NCBI GenBank assembly: GCA_943704525.1
Contig: CALSCQ010002564.1
Location: forward strand, 1 to 27,500
Direction of reading: 5' to 3'
Length of the DNA: 27,500 nucleotides
Source of the DNA: Pigoraptor vietnamica
Lineage: Eukaryota > Opisthokonta > Filasterea
The notes under the pieces are model-generated. The model saw only the letters and a program-made list of their open reading frames with translations. It ran no database searches and was not told the origin of the DNA. This document shows positions 1 to 10,063 of this stretch, piece by piece. Position numbers and translations under genes: made by a program. Each line of letters starts with the position of its first letter. Position 1 is the first letter of the stretch.

Positions 1-854
1 GGGGGGGGGCCGGGGGGGAGAGGGAAGAAGGTCGAGAGAACGGAGAAACAGCTGTTCGTGAAACCAGGAGGGTGTAGAGAGGGGAGGCCGAACGTTGGTA
101 GGGAAGAACGGCAAGAGAACGGGGTTACCGCTGTTTGTGAGAGTACTGTGTTGTGTGTACGAGTCTTGTCAACTATGGCACACAAGATCGGAGACATGTG
201 CAATTCTTTTTTTTGCGTGTTCGTGTGTGCGTGCGTGCGTGTCCTCACTCGGGTTTTTCGCTTTTTTCGTCCGCAGAGATCATCGGTGCGATTGCGTCTG
301 TGCTTCTCATCTGGGCACTCACGGGCGTGCTCATCTACGAGGCCGTTCTGCGCGTCCTCGACAAGCCGGACGTCGACGGAAAGATTATGTGCATCACAGC
401 CGCGTGCGGTGTCGCCGTCAACATCCTGTGAGTGCGTGCGTGCGTGCGTGCATACAGCGGTTGTGCTGTGCGTGTCTGTGGCATTATTACACGCTAACGC
501 ACTTCTGTCCGGGTTGTCCGTTACGCAGAATGGGCCTCACGCTCCACCAGTCGCACGGCCACAGCCACGGCGGCGGTGGTGACGCCGAGGCAGGCGCCGC
601 GAACGGGAACGGCGCAGGCGCGCACGGCCACTCGCACCACGAGAACATCAACGTGAAGGCTGCGTTCGTGCACGTGCTGGGCGACCTCGTGCAGAGCATC
701 GGCGTGTTGATTGCGGCGATCATCATTTGGGTCAGGCCAGAGTGGAAGATCGCCGACCCCATATGCACGTTCGTGTTCTCTGTGCTCGTCCTCTTCACGA
801 CCATCGGCATCCTGCGCGAGTCGATACACGTGCTCATGGAAGGTGGGGCGCTGG

Positions 855-895
<41 letters not shown>

Positions 896-954
896 TGTGT
901 GTGTGTGTGCGTGTGTGTGTGTGTGAGAGAGAGAGAGGGGGGGGGAGTGTGTGT

Positions 955-1007
<53 letters not shown>

Positions 1008-1495
1008 CGTGCGTGTGTGTTGGGGAGCGTGTGCTGTATTTGTGTGTGCGCGTCGTGCATGACTGCTTTCCAGTAACAGAAAGTGCCATTTTTTCGTCTG
1101 TTTGTGTGAGGCATGCGTACCTCTATTCGTGTGCATGCGCATGTGTGCCAGCTTGCGTGCATCTGACCGCCTGCAAAACCCCTCCCTCAGGTGTGCCAAA
1201 GGGAATCGACTACCCGCGCGTCAAGACGTCCCTCGAGAGCATTCCGGGCGTTCGCCGAGTGCACGACATGCACATTTGGTCCCTCACAATGGGCAAGCCC
1301 GCCATCGCCGTTCACATCGAGACACACCCGGCGGTCGACGGGCACGCCGTCCTCGTCGCCGCGCAGGACCTGCTGTGCAACACGTTCTACATCCACCACA
1401 CGACCATTCAGATCGAGACGGAGGGCGAGGGCGACTTTGCGCACTGCATTGGCGGCGCGAGCTGCAACAACATTTGCTCGGACGTCGTGTACTGA
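1..1495 (+). CDS. Zinc transporter of the cation diffusion facilitator family (ZnT/SLC30, ZnT2/3/8-like), 5'-truncated by the window edge
   Basis: Exons at 277-427, 529-842 and 1191-1495 join in phase (acceptors GCAG, GCAG, TCAG; donors GTGAGT, GTGGGG) and give about 256 C-terminal residues ending in TGA. The first exon holds TM3 ([20 protein letters not shown]) and TM4. The second starts [16 protein letters not shown], carries the His/Gly-rich cytosolic loop typical of ZnTs, then TM5 with the HxxxD zinc-site motif (HVLGD, near 670-685) and TM6. The junction [11 protein letters not shown] restores a classic CDF sequence. The last exon is the cytosolic C-terminal domain ([20 protein letters not shown]). 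Family members export cytosolic Zn2+ into vesicles or out of the cell in exchange for protons. TM1-TM2 and the start codon lie upstream of the window. Bases 1-276 read as intron, so the span includes it. Confidence 0.9.
19..140 (+). repeat. Imperfect direct duplication in the upstream intron
   Basis: Two copies of a purine-rich segment of about 43 bases lie at roughly 19-61 and 99-140. Both run from a GGGAAGAA core through GAGAACGG to GCTGTTYGTGA. The period is about 80 bases. They sit in the partial intron before the first visible zinc-transporter exon. Confidence 0.6.
843..1190 (+). repeat. Intron of the zinc transporter gene filled by a compound (GA)n/(GT)n microsatellite
   Basis: This 348-nt intron starts GTGGGG and ends CCTCAG. 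Bases 859-892 are pure GA repeats. They run into GT repeats, a second GA block (925-937), a run of G, and a long GT tract with TGCG interruptions to about 1020. The microsatellite starts only 16 nt after the splice donor. The rest (1021-1190) is T/G-rich with no exon that fits the reading frame. Confidence 0.9.
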
Positions 1496-1874
1496 ACGGG
1501 AGCGCCTTTCCAAGCGTGTGCGATCGGCAGTGTGCGGGAGCGTCTTCCAAGCGTGTGCGATCGCCAGTGTGGCCGTACTGCTGTGTGAACGTTCTCTTCA
1601 TTATCGCGTCGCTTTGTCGTCCATTTCCGCAACTGCGGAAAACGGCGTTTGGACACTTCCGTCGTTTTGTGGCGGGCTGGGCTCTTTTTTTTTTTTTTTT
1701 AACTTCGGCGCGTCCTGCCCCCGTGCTAAATGCAATTGCCAAACAATTCGAAATTGTCCTGAGTTACATTTTTACGTCGTCAGTATTTTAGTGTGAGCCT
1801 CTGAGGAACCCTTCCCGCGCTCGGCCAACCGTGCGGCACTCTCCGTCGTTGCGTCGACTCTTCGCTGCAACTCC
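1496..1874. other. Intergenic spacer between zinc transporter and gene 2, with a 38-nt tandem repeat and a T16 tract
   Basis: Directly after the zinc-transporter stop, 1498-1535 and 1536-1572 are two near-identical copies of a 37-38-nt unit starting GGGAGCG and ending GCAGTGTG or CCAGTGTG. A T16 run lies at 1685-1700. No AATAAA-type signal or TATA box was recognised. The region should hold the 3' UTR of the upstream gene and the promoter of the next one. Confidence 0.7.
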
Positions 1875-4692
1875 ATGGGCACGCCGTCCGTCGTGTGGCT
1901 GCATGACCGCGCCATCGACCGCTCCTTCCTCCCCACCGTGCACACGTACTATGTGGGAGAGAAGCCATCGCCCGAAGTTCTAGCGACGGCCGCCGCTGTC
2001 ATTGAGCTGTCGCCGGTGGACGGACGCCCCCTCACGGCGCTGCCGGGACGAAGAGACGTGCGCATCGACGGGTACCGTGTTGTGCAGGACCCTTCGTCGC
2101 ACGATGCCAACGGCTACCGATTCCCCGTTGGCGGAGGCGGTGTGGACGGGGGTCCGCCGCAAGGGCCCACTGTGCGCGCGGGGACGTACGCGCTGCACAT
2201 CGACGGGTGCTTTGCGACGGCTGTGCGCGGGTGAGTGGATGATGCGGTGTTGGTGTGTGTGTTCGTATGAGACGCCAACTGCGCGAAGGCACTAACCGTA
2301 TTTTTCTTTTTTTTTTTTTTGGTAAATCCCTGGTGTGATTGACACTGTCGCTCATCGTGCTCAGTGCGGACGGAGAGCGGCTTCGGAGTGAGGCCTTGGA
2401 GACGCACCGCAAAGTGCCGGAGCTGCTGGAGGATATGGCGGGGCGGTGGGTGCGCGCAGTGTGTGCGTGTGCGTGTGCGTGGTTGCGTCTTGTCGTGCGC
2501 CTTTGTTGTGTGACTGCGCGTGGGGCTTTTGCGTCTTGTCCCTGTCACTGAGTGTCGGGCGTCCGTGCGTGTGCGTTGCGTCATCCGTGTGTGTGAGTTG
2601 TGCAACTGCGTGGTTGGGCTGTTGCGTGCGTGCGTCACGTCTTGCGACAGTGGCATTGCGTGTGTGTGTGTGTACTGACAGCCGCTCTCTTGCGCAGGAG
2701 CGAGCGCATTCGCTCTCTCTTGTACTCGGAGGAATCTGACGTCATCTTCAGTCCCTTTGTGAGCTGTGAGTGCGCCTCTCCACTGTTACCCTCACGTGAA
2801 TGGCATTTCCCCACTCTTTCTGACCGGCCTTGCGCCTTCCATCGCGCGGTGCAGCTGTGCAGTCCGTGCCTCCACCTTCCTCTGTGCTCGCTACCCCTTC
2901 GTCTGCGTCCGTGTCGCACACAGCGGCGTCGTCAACACCCGCGGCATCCACACGGACCACGGCCGTTGCCGAAACCCAGAGCTCGCACTCGACAGGGGGA
3001 TCGGCGGTGCGGGACCCACGCGCGGTGGCTGCTGCCGCTTCGGCCGCGCGCCGCCTTTCGTTCGGTGATGCGCCTTCTGCGGAGCAACAACAGCAACAAC
3101 AGCAACAGCAGCAGCAGCAACAGCAGCAACAACGCGATAACGCCGCACCGCGCACACCAGCGAGCGCATCTGTCACGGCGACTCCCGCGACGCCCAACAC
3201 CACGTCGCAGTCGCTGCCACAGCAGGGCGTGTCGGCGTCAACCGGCGGTGGGGCTGCAGCTTCGCAAACGGCTTCCACGACGAGAACGCCACTGGAACGG
3301 AGTGCTGCGCCGGTGCAGGCGAATCCCGCGCCGTCGCAACCGCAAGACCCATACACTCACTTCCACCATCCCCACCAAGCCACCGCCCCTTCGACGCCCC
3401 GCGACTACCCGCACGACGGCACCTTGCCGCGCTCGCAGCAGGCGTTTGCGGCGCCCACTGCTGTGAGCGTGCGACGCCTCGATGCAGTCCTCGGAAGTGG
3501 CGGCGGGGACTCGCGCACTTCGCCGGCGTCCTCGATTCACCACGTGTCGGACCTCTCCGCAGCGCACCCAATGGCCTATCGCGAGGGCTATGGGGGCGTG
3601 CGTCCGCTCGATGTCGCGCCGCCCGCTTTCTACCGCGACCCCGTCATTGCTGTTGATCCTACGGCCCCGCAGCCGCTGCCAGACGCGGGGCGCGCGAGAC
3701 CGTTCCTTACCATTCGACCCACGCGGATGTCGCAGGCGTCGGTGTCTCCGCAGCCGCAGTACACGCAAGCGCCGCCGCCGTGGGGAGAGCCGTTGAGCCC
3801 GGCCATGGACCCGCCCATATCGCCGTTCCGGTGTGTACAGCCATAATGTCGTGCACTGCGCTCTTTGTGCGTGTGGACCTCCTCGGCGATTGCTGGGGTC
3901 GATCTTGAGTTCGACGTATGACGTCTGACGTTCCGTTGCATTTTCTCTAGGCGCAACATCGGCAGTCTCCCCAATGCGGCGCCACAGCCGACTCGCAAGC
4001 AGTCTGAGGGCCCCTTCTTCTCGTTCGATCGCACAATGTCGCCGCCTATTGCGCCCTTCCACGCGCCGCCGCTGTCGCACGCTGCGCAACACGTGGCGCA
4101 CGCGGGGCACGGTGTGCCCGCGCGCAACTCGCTGCAGCCGTCGCAGCTGGCAGGACCTTTTGGAGGGTTTCGATCGCCGTCACCGGGCGCGCCAACGTAC
4201 GATCCGAGGGTGGGTACATGTGCGATGCTGTGCAGTGTGTGTCTCACTCTTGCGTCTTTCTTTGCGTGCGTGTGTGCGTACTTCTAAGTTATTGCGATAA
4301 GCAGGCCCCGGCGTACGTGCATCGTGTGCCGATTGACACGAGGCAGCGATCTCCACAGGTGAGTCTAGACACTGTCACTGTTGTCACGCGCTCTGCTACT
4401 TGCAACTCATCGTAACCAAGGCGCAATGCACGCCACTCGCCCATATCGCACGCCATCTTGCGTCATCCAATGCCCCCGACCCCTCAACCAACCAACCGAC
4501 CCTCCACTCTGTGCCCCCGCAGGATTACCCCGCGGGCGCACCCCCTGGGCAGCCGCGAGGGCCTACTTTCCCCTTCGGTCCGGTGAGTACGAATCGCGAT
4601 TGCATGCGAGTGCAATATCGGCCATTGAAAAAGTGTGCCGCTGTGCATAGCCCCACTCACGGGCGCCGACTTTCATCCAGCCTGCGTTCTGA
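1875..4692 (+). CDS. Uncharacterised, largely disordered Pro/Ser/Ala/Gln-rich protein (8 exons, about 631 aa)
   Basis: Eight exons fit in phase: 1875-2230, 2365-2445, 2698-2765, 2855-3830, 3951-4209, 4305-4358, 4523-4582 and 4651-4692 (TGA). The total is 1896 nt. The first about 165 residues look folded: starts MGTPSVVWLHDRAIDRSF, followed by a Gly-rich loop and a charged helix (ERLRSEALETHRKVPELLED). Nearly everything after residue 170 is low complexity: Ser/Thr/Ala/Pro-rich, 16 consecutive Gln near residues 245-260, then many Pro-rich stretches (for example SPRPx- and PPxF-like motifs). I do not recognise the family; no catalytic motif or membrane segment is visible. The small 54- and 60-nt exons are phase 0 at both ends and could be skipped without a frameshift. 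The start is the first ATG of the open frame, in the context CTCCATGG. The last short exon is the least certain. Confidence 0.7.
3085..3132 (+). repeat. CAA/CAG triplet tract encoding 16 glutamines
   Basis: Sixteen in-frame glutamine codons, a mixture of CAA and CAG rather than pure CAG, lie in exon 4 of the disordered protein. The interruption pattern would slow slippage compared with a pure CAG tract. Confidence 0.95.
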
Positions 4693-4905
4693 GTGAACTA
4701 CGTTGCGGAGAGACCTATCTCTCTCTCTCGTACACGCATCGAATCGAACGTCGACATAATTGGAACAGACGCAGTGCACTCCTTTCGTCGACCGACGCTT
4801 TGGGTGTCCACTATAATCATAATGCCGAACCCACGAGGAAAAGTTTTATCGGAGCGTGTGCTCGCCGCGGACGGATTCATCTCCCAGTCCGGACAGCGTC
4901 CGCTC
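4693..4905. other. Short convergent intergenic region
   Basis: These 213 bases separate the stop of the plus-strand disordered protein from the stop of the minus-strand SAM/SH3 gene, so both 3' ends must lie here. No hairpin-plus-T terminator or AATAAA was found. I see no gene. Confidence 0.6.
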
Positions 4906-7900
4906 TCACTTGCGCTTGGGCCTGCTGAGGCTCGCGAGAATGGCGCCGCGGTGGCCGGCGTCCGCGACACCAATGAGCTGGAGGTCGCCGTCGGTGATGT
5001 CCGCCATGAATTCCATGTCGTCGAACCCGGAGTCCACGAACGTCCGCGCGTACTGCTTGAGGCCGAGGCTCTGCAGCCACACCTCGACGGCCGCAGCGGG
5101 CGTCTCCCCGACCGAAGCGCGACGGCGCGCAGCGGCTTGCGCGGCCGCGGCGGCCATCCCTGCGGCACCGGGCGCAGCGTACACGCCGTGCGCGGGTTTG
5201 GGAGGAGGCGCCTTTTTGTCGGGCAGCGGCGCGGGCTTGGCGGGCTTTGCGTAAATGGGCGGCTCTTGCGAGGGCTGCGGCGCCTGTTCGGGCTCTGCTG
5301 GCGCCTGCGGCATTTGAATGGAGAATACAATTCAGGAGATATGCGCGGATTTCGTTTTGGGTGTCGATCGCTGACGCAAAAGTGTATCTGACCGTGCAAT
5401 GCAAAAAAAAAAGAGCATCATGGCCCTTCATCGCCTCCTTCGTGGCATTAATGCGACACATCGGGCGTGAAGTGTCCGTACCTTTGCATTGTCGTCCAAG
5501 ATTTCGACAAAGACGACCTTGAACGTCCCGACGCGGTTGTCGAGCACGCCGGTCCACACGCCGCTGACGTCCTTGTTCGTCACCTCGATAATGTCGCCGA
5601 CCTGCGTGGGGTACACAAGCGCCACCGCCGCGCATTTTAGCATAACAGTTTGTGCGTCAATACGCCCCCCGCCTTCTCCAACCGTCACAACCGCCATCCC
5701 AACCCGAAGTCTCAGCGAACGCCCACGTACCTTGAGAGTGAGAGAGCCTGCATCGTACGCTGTGGGCGTGAACGGACGCTTGACGCGCACGCGGCAGAGA
5801 ATCTCGTGCTTCTGCGGGAGAGCGGGCGCGGCGGCACCCCCAAGTCCCGACGTGCTGCTCTGTCGTACAAAACCGGGCGACGCGAGCGGATTCGAGCTCT
5901 CCTCCACCTGCGCGACGACAGAATAGAATGTCCATTGAGAGCCACATCGACCTCATTGCGCTGCGTCAATACGAATGCACTCAACTCACAACTGAAATGG
6001 CCACACGCCAAGTGAACCAATCGTGTGATCAACAGCCGCAATGCATAGAGTGCACAGCCCACCGTCTCGGAGTCGCGGCGGACGGCCATGCTCTGCCGCT
6101 TCGTCTCCGGCGACGCCATCGAAGCAGCCTTCGACACCACCTTGTCCACGCCACTCTTAATCGCGCCAAACACCGACGTCCGCCGCGACTTCTTGTCGTC
6201 GTCGTCGCTCAGCTCCCCGCGACTGCCCAGCCGCATGATCCCCGCAATCTTGTTCGTGATGCTGAACTTGCGCCCTCCCTCGTCGTCAGAGTGTTCGTCC
6301 TTCGACCTCGCACTGCGCGGCGAGGCGGGCGGCGACATCTGCCCCGTCGGCGCGGCATTCGACGCCGACAGCGTGAGAGGCGAGGGCTTCTCCACAGAAC
6401 GGGGCGGCTCTGCCGGCGCTTCGTCCTTCTTGGCAGGCGTGGGTGTCGGCGCGGGTGCGGGTGTGGGCGTGGGTGCGGGTGTGGGGGCCGGCGCGGACGC
6501 GGGCGACTCGACCGACATCTGTTTCCGCTCAGGCTCTGGCTCCGGCACTGGCTCTGCGACCGCAGGCGCGGGCTCGCTCGGGGCTTCCGCGGGGATGTCC
6601 GCGGGTGCCGCAGCCGCCGCCGCTTCTTCCGCCAGTGGCGCAGGCGCCTCCTTCTTCTTGGGGACGCTCACAAGGGCTTCCAGCTCGGCCCACTCGTCCG
6701 GATTGTACATCGACATGCGCGACTTGCGCATCTCCTCACGTGAAGGCGGTCGGCGGGTGCCGGACTTTGGTCGCCCGTGCGTCGCAGACTTGAGCGTCCG
6801 CACCGTCGCACCTGCAACACAAGGAAGGGGGGGGGGGGGGGGGGGGGGGGGGAGAGGTTTAGTAACTTACGGAGTGATAAGAGAGGCGCATAGCCAGCCA
6901 AAAAGACCCTCACCATCCGCGGGCTGCTGCGCGGACGTGTCGTCACTGCCCTCGAGCGGCGCGCCCTGCGCAAGCGCGCCTCCAATGGCCGCCTGCAACG
7001 TCCGGACATCCTCCGACGCCGGGTTGCCGTCCGCGGACTGCCGCCGCTTCGCGCCCAACGGCGGTGGCCCTCCGCCAATCACAGAGCCCAGCGACGCCAC
7101 CGCAGCCGCCACCTGTCGCGACGCCTGCACAGATTTGAGCGCAGTCTCGCGCGCGCTCAGGGCATCGCTGGCGGAGGATCGGCGTCGCGGCATGTTGTCG
7201 TCCTCCTCGCCACCACCGGAACCGGCACGCGGCGCGCTGAGGTTCGCCTTCATCTGCGCAACCACGTCGCCAGGAAGGGCAGCACGCGCACCGGCAGGCG
7301 CCGCTACAGGGGGCTTCCCACCCACGGGCGGCTTCGACGCAACCGCCGGAGTGGGCTTGGGCGCGGCTGCGGGTGCGGCGTCCCCGGACCCCTTTGGTAG
7401 CACCGGCGGCTTACCAGCAACGGCCGGTGCAGGCTTCGCAGCCACGGCCGGTGTCGGCGCCGCAGCAGCGGGTGAGGATGACACCTCGGGTTCTTCCTTC
7501 GGAGACGCGGCCGCTTTCGGCGCAACGGCCGGCTTCGCAGATATGGCGGGTGCCGGCTTGGGTGCGGCGGCGGGTGCGTCGGCCTTCGCTGCGACGGGCG
7601 GTTTCTCTGAAGCGGGGGGCTTGGGCGCGTCCGCCGGCGACGCTTTCGCGGCGACAGGGGGTTTGGCCGCGGCCGGCGGTTTTTCCGATGCAGCGGGCGG
7701 CTTTTCCGACACGGAGGGCTTTGGCGCTTCGACGGCCGTCTTGGCAGCGACCGGTGGCTTGTCCGCAGCGGGCGGCTTTTCCGATGCGCCGGACTTCTCG
7801 GCGACGGGTGGTTTTTCCGACGGCGCGGGCTTTCCGGCGACGGCAGGTTTGTCCCCCGCGAGTGCCGGCTTCGATCCCACCGCCGGTTTCTCCGTCCCCT

Positions 7901-8588
7901 TGTCGGCAACGGGGGGTTTCCCGCCAACAGGCGGCTTGCTCGCGACCACCGCGGGTGTCTCTGGTTTGGCGGCGGCGGCGGCGGCGGCGTTCAACGCGGC
8001 GACCGTCTCGTCCACCCCGCGCGCCTTCAGACGACCAATCGCAGCCATGAGCGACGCGCGCACAGCGTCATCGTCAATGCCAATGTCGCTGAGATCCGAA
8101 TCGCCAATCTCGGCGACAATGGAGAGGTCATCGTAACCGTTTTCGCAAAGCGTCTCCACGTGGGCGCCCAGCGACTCGGAATGCAGCCAGCGCCCAACAT
8201 CGCCAAACTTAGCATCTGGTGCCGCCGCCGCCGAGGCTGAAGCAGCAGGGGCCGCAGAAGGCGCGGGCGCGGGCGCGGGCTTCAGTTGCGCGGCGGGGAC
8301 GGGCGCTGCCGCAGGCGCTGGCGCGGGTGCTGGGGCTGGCTTCGGCTGAGCGGCTTTCTGAGCCGCCGCAGCCTTGGCGAGAAAGCCATCGAGCCCAAGC
8401 GACTTGAGATCGGCGGCGGCGGCGACAATCTTTGCGCGTACGGATGCGTCGTCGATGCCAATGTCCTCGAGATCCCCTTCGGTGAGCTCGGCGCAGACTG
8501 TAATGTCGTCGTAACCATTGTCGCAGAGGGACGCCGCGTGTGCCCCGAGACCAGCCGCGCTCAGCCACTGCTCGACCGAGTCGGCCAT
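4906..8588 (-). CDS. SAM-SAM-SH3-SAM scaffold protein (SASH/SLY-type SH3), 5 exons, 1039 aa
   Basis: Exons 8588-6914, 6811-6063, 5907-5731, 5601-5482 and 5304-4906 join in phase and total 3120 nt. SAM1 is residues about 3-66 (VEQWLSAAGLGAH, NGYDDITV), SAM2 about 127-192 (GRWLHSESLGAH, NGYDDLSI) and SAM3 about 980-1035 at the C-terminus (VEVWLQSLGLKQYARTF). SAM1 and SAM2 look like a recent internal duplication. Between SAM2 and about residue 480 is a long linker of KPPVA/EKPPAA-like units, then Ser/acidic segments with RRxS-type sites. The SH3 domain (about 845-900, split by an intron) has FTPTAYDAGSLTLK, VGDIIEVTNK, GVWTGVLDNRVGTFK, which is the pattern of SASH1/SASH3 SH3 domains. SAM domains commonly polymerise and SH3 binds Pro-rich peptides, so a cytosolic adaptor is inferred. 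The ATG at 8588 opens directly into SAM1. Confidence 0.9.
6827..6852. repeat. G26 homopolymer in intron 1 of the SAM/SH3 gene
   Basis: Twenty-six consecutive G on the plus strand are C26 in the transcript. The tract ends 14 nt before the TTGCAG acceptor of intron 1 (6913-6812), where a polypyrimidine tract is expected. Homopolymers of this length are also prone to sequencing error; the exact length should be read with caution. Confidence 0.85.
7300..7930 (-). repeat. Degenerate KPP-containing coding repeat in the SAM/SH3 linker
   Basis: Within exon 1 the protein repeats short units such as SEKPPVA, AAKPPVA, GKPPVA and EKPPAA more than twenty times, with Lys-Pro-Pro spaced about every 7-12 residues. 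At DNA level the units are similar but diverged. This makes an extended, positively charged, Pro-rich linker between SAM2 and the rest of the scaffold. Confidence 0.85.
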
Positions 8589-9089
8589 CCCCGCGGCACA
8601 CCGCTAGGGCGTAAGCACTCTCAAATGGAGCGGAAAGGAGAAAGCGAACCCGCAAGAAAGTTTGGGATGCAAATTTCAGAAGTCAAGTGAAAATAGCACG
8701 GTGTCTGCTGCTCTAAGGACGCGAGTGTGTCTCACGCAGCTTGCATCGCGCATACCCCGCCCATCTCCCGTGTCGTAGCAAAATAGAGGCAGTTCGACGT
8801 GTGTGCGGGCACAGCGACAGCGTGTGGCACATAAACTGAGCAAAAAAAGCCTCCTAACCAACCTCTTCAGTGTGTTGGCAGTTGTCACCAAAACAAACCA
8901 TTGGCCGAGATCTCGCAAGAAAATTCTGTTAGTTCGGATGTAACATGCATCAATGTCAGGTTGGGCTTATGCACGAGTGCTGGGTGAGGGTTAGGCGCGA
9001 ATGCCGAAACGGGAAGTCCAGTTCCACAGTGAAAAGACGCCGTTTTGCGCTTAGTGTGTGCGTACACTTGAGCAACAGCATACTGTGCC
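8589..9089. promoter_or_regulatory. Divergent intergenic region shared by the SAM/SH3 gene (-) and the consortin-like gene (+)
   Basis: The two start codons face away from each other across 501 bases, so both promoters must lie here, possibly as one bidirectional promoter. GC content is visibly lower than in the flanking exons. No clear TATA box and no other ORF with coding character was seen. The assignment rests on gene orientation only. Confidence 0.5.
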
Positions 9090-10030
9090 ATGGAGAGTGC
9101 TGAAGTAAGCGCACGCGACTTAGTGGCGGACGAGGACGCCGTGACGTCGGAATCGCACGTAACACTGGCAAATGGGACGCTTCACGAGGCCGCACAAGAC
9201 TCATCGCCGCCCGATCCGAACGGCGCGCAGCAACACCCGCCCGCATTAGAGCTTGGCGAGTGGGATGCGTCCGCAGACGACCTCCTCACTTCCGGTGACC
9301 CGAGTGCGGGGGTGGGGGAGGATGAAGAGGGTGTAGTTGAAGGGCTAGATGCCGTTGATGTGTCTGAGGCTGACGTATCGCACGACGTCACTGCGGACGG
9401 GCGATTGAAGTTGGCCGAGGGTCCTTTCACGCCACAGCAGCGCAATAGGCTCGTTAGGATGGCGGATGCGTGAGTATTGGCGCGCGTGTCAGTCGCGTGC
9501 TGGAGAGAATCAACTTAGCTCGTGTCAGTCGCGTGCTGGAGAGAGTCAAGCAATAGTACTGTTAATGACACTTCTCCCTTGAAACCCACGTCGCATGCCA
9601 ACCTCCCCTGCCGTCCGTGCAGCTATCAAGTGAGTGCGGTGTCCTTCGTTGGCGCCCTTCGTTTGTGCATTGCACGGTGCTCTGTCTGTCTCGCACGACT
9701 TTGGCTGAATTTGCTTGCGTCCTATTTGAAACGATCGCTATCCTAGTGGGCCATTGGATCTCTCCTGGACCGATTGGAACTCCCATTAACCTTCTTCGCT
9801 GCGTCTGCCTTCTTGTGCCTCTAGTCTGAATGTTTCTCGCTCGCGACTGCAGGTCAGTGGAAATACGCCGTACGCCCTCCAGTGTTACGTGGCGGCGCTG
9901 AAGGACCTCCGTTCGAGCGAGGGCTTTGTCCTCCTGCCGAAATGTCTCGGCGCCATCGCGCAGCTTTATTACGACGCGGGCGATTGTGGGTGTGACCACA
10001 CTACTTCCGTTACTCACGCGTACGCACACA

Positions 10031-10063
<33 letters not shown>

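Noticed and set aside
856-861. Alternative donor GTGAGA after 855 in the zinc transporter
   Set aside because: Using it adds 13 nt and breaks the phase with the exon at 1191. The donor at 843 gives the expected [11 protein letters not shown] joint.
487-1199. His/Thr-rich and Ser/Leu-rich open frames on the minus strand
   Set aside because: They are translations of the GA/GT microsatellite and antisense of zinc-transporter exons.
6088-8136. 682-codon open frame on the plus strand
   Set aside because: It is antisense to the SAM/SH3 exons. The strong GC third-position bias and repeat linker open the opposite frame; its product is an Ala/Gly/Pro repeat without domains.
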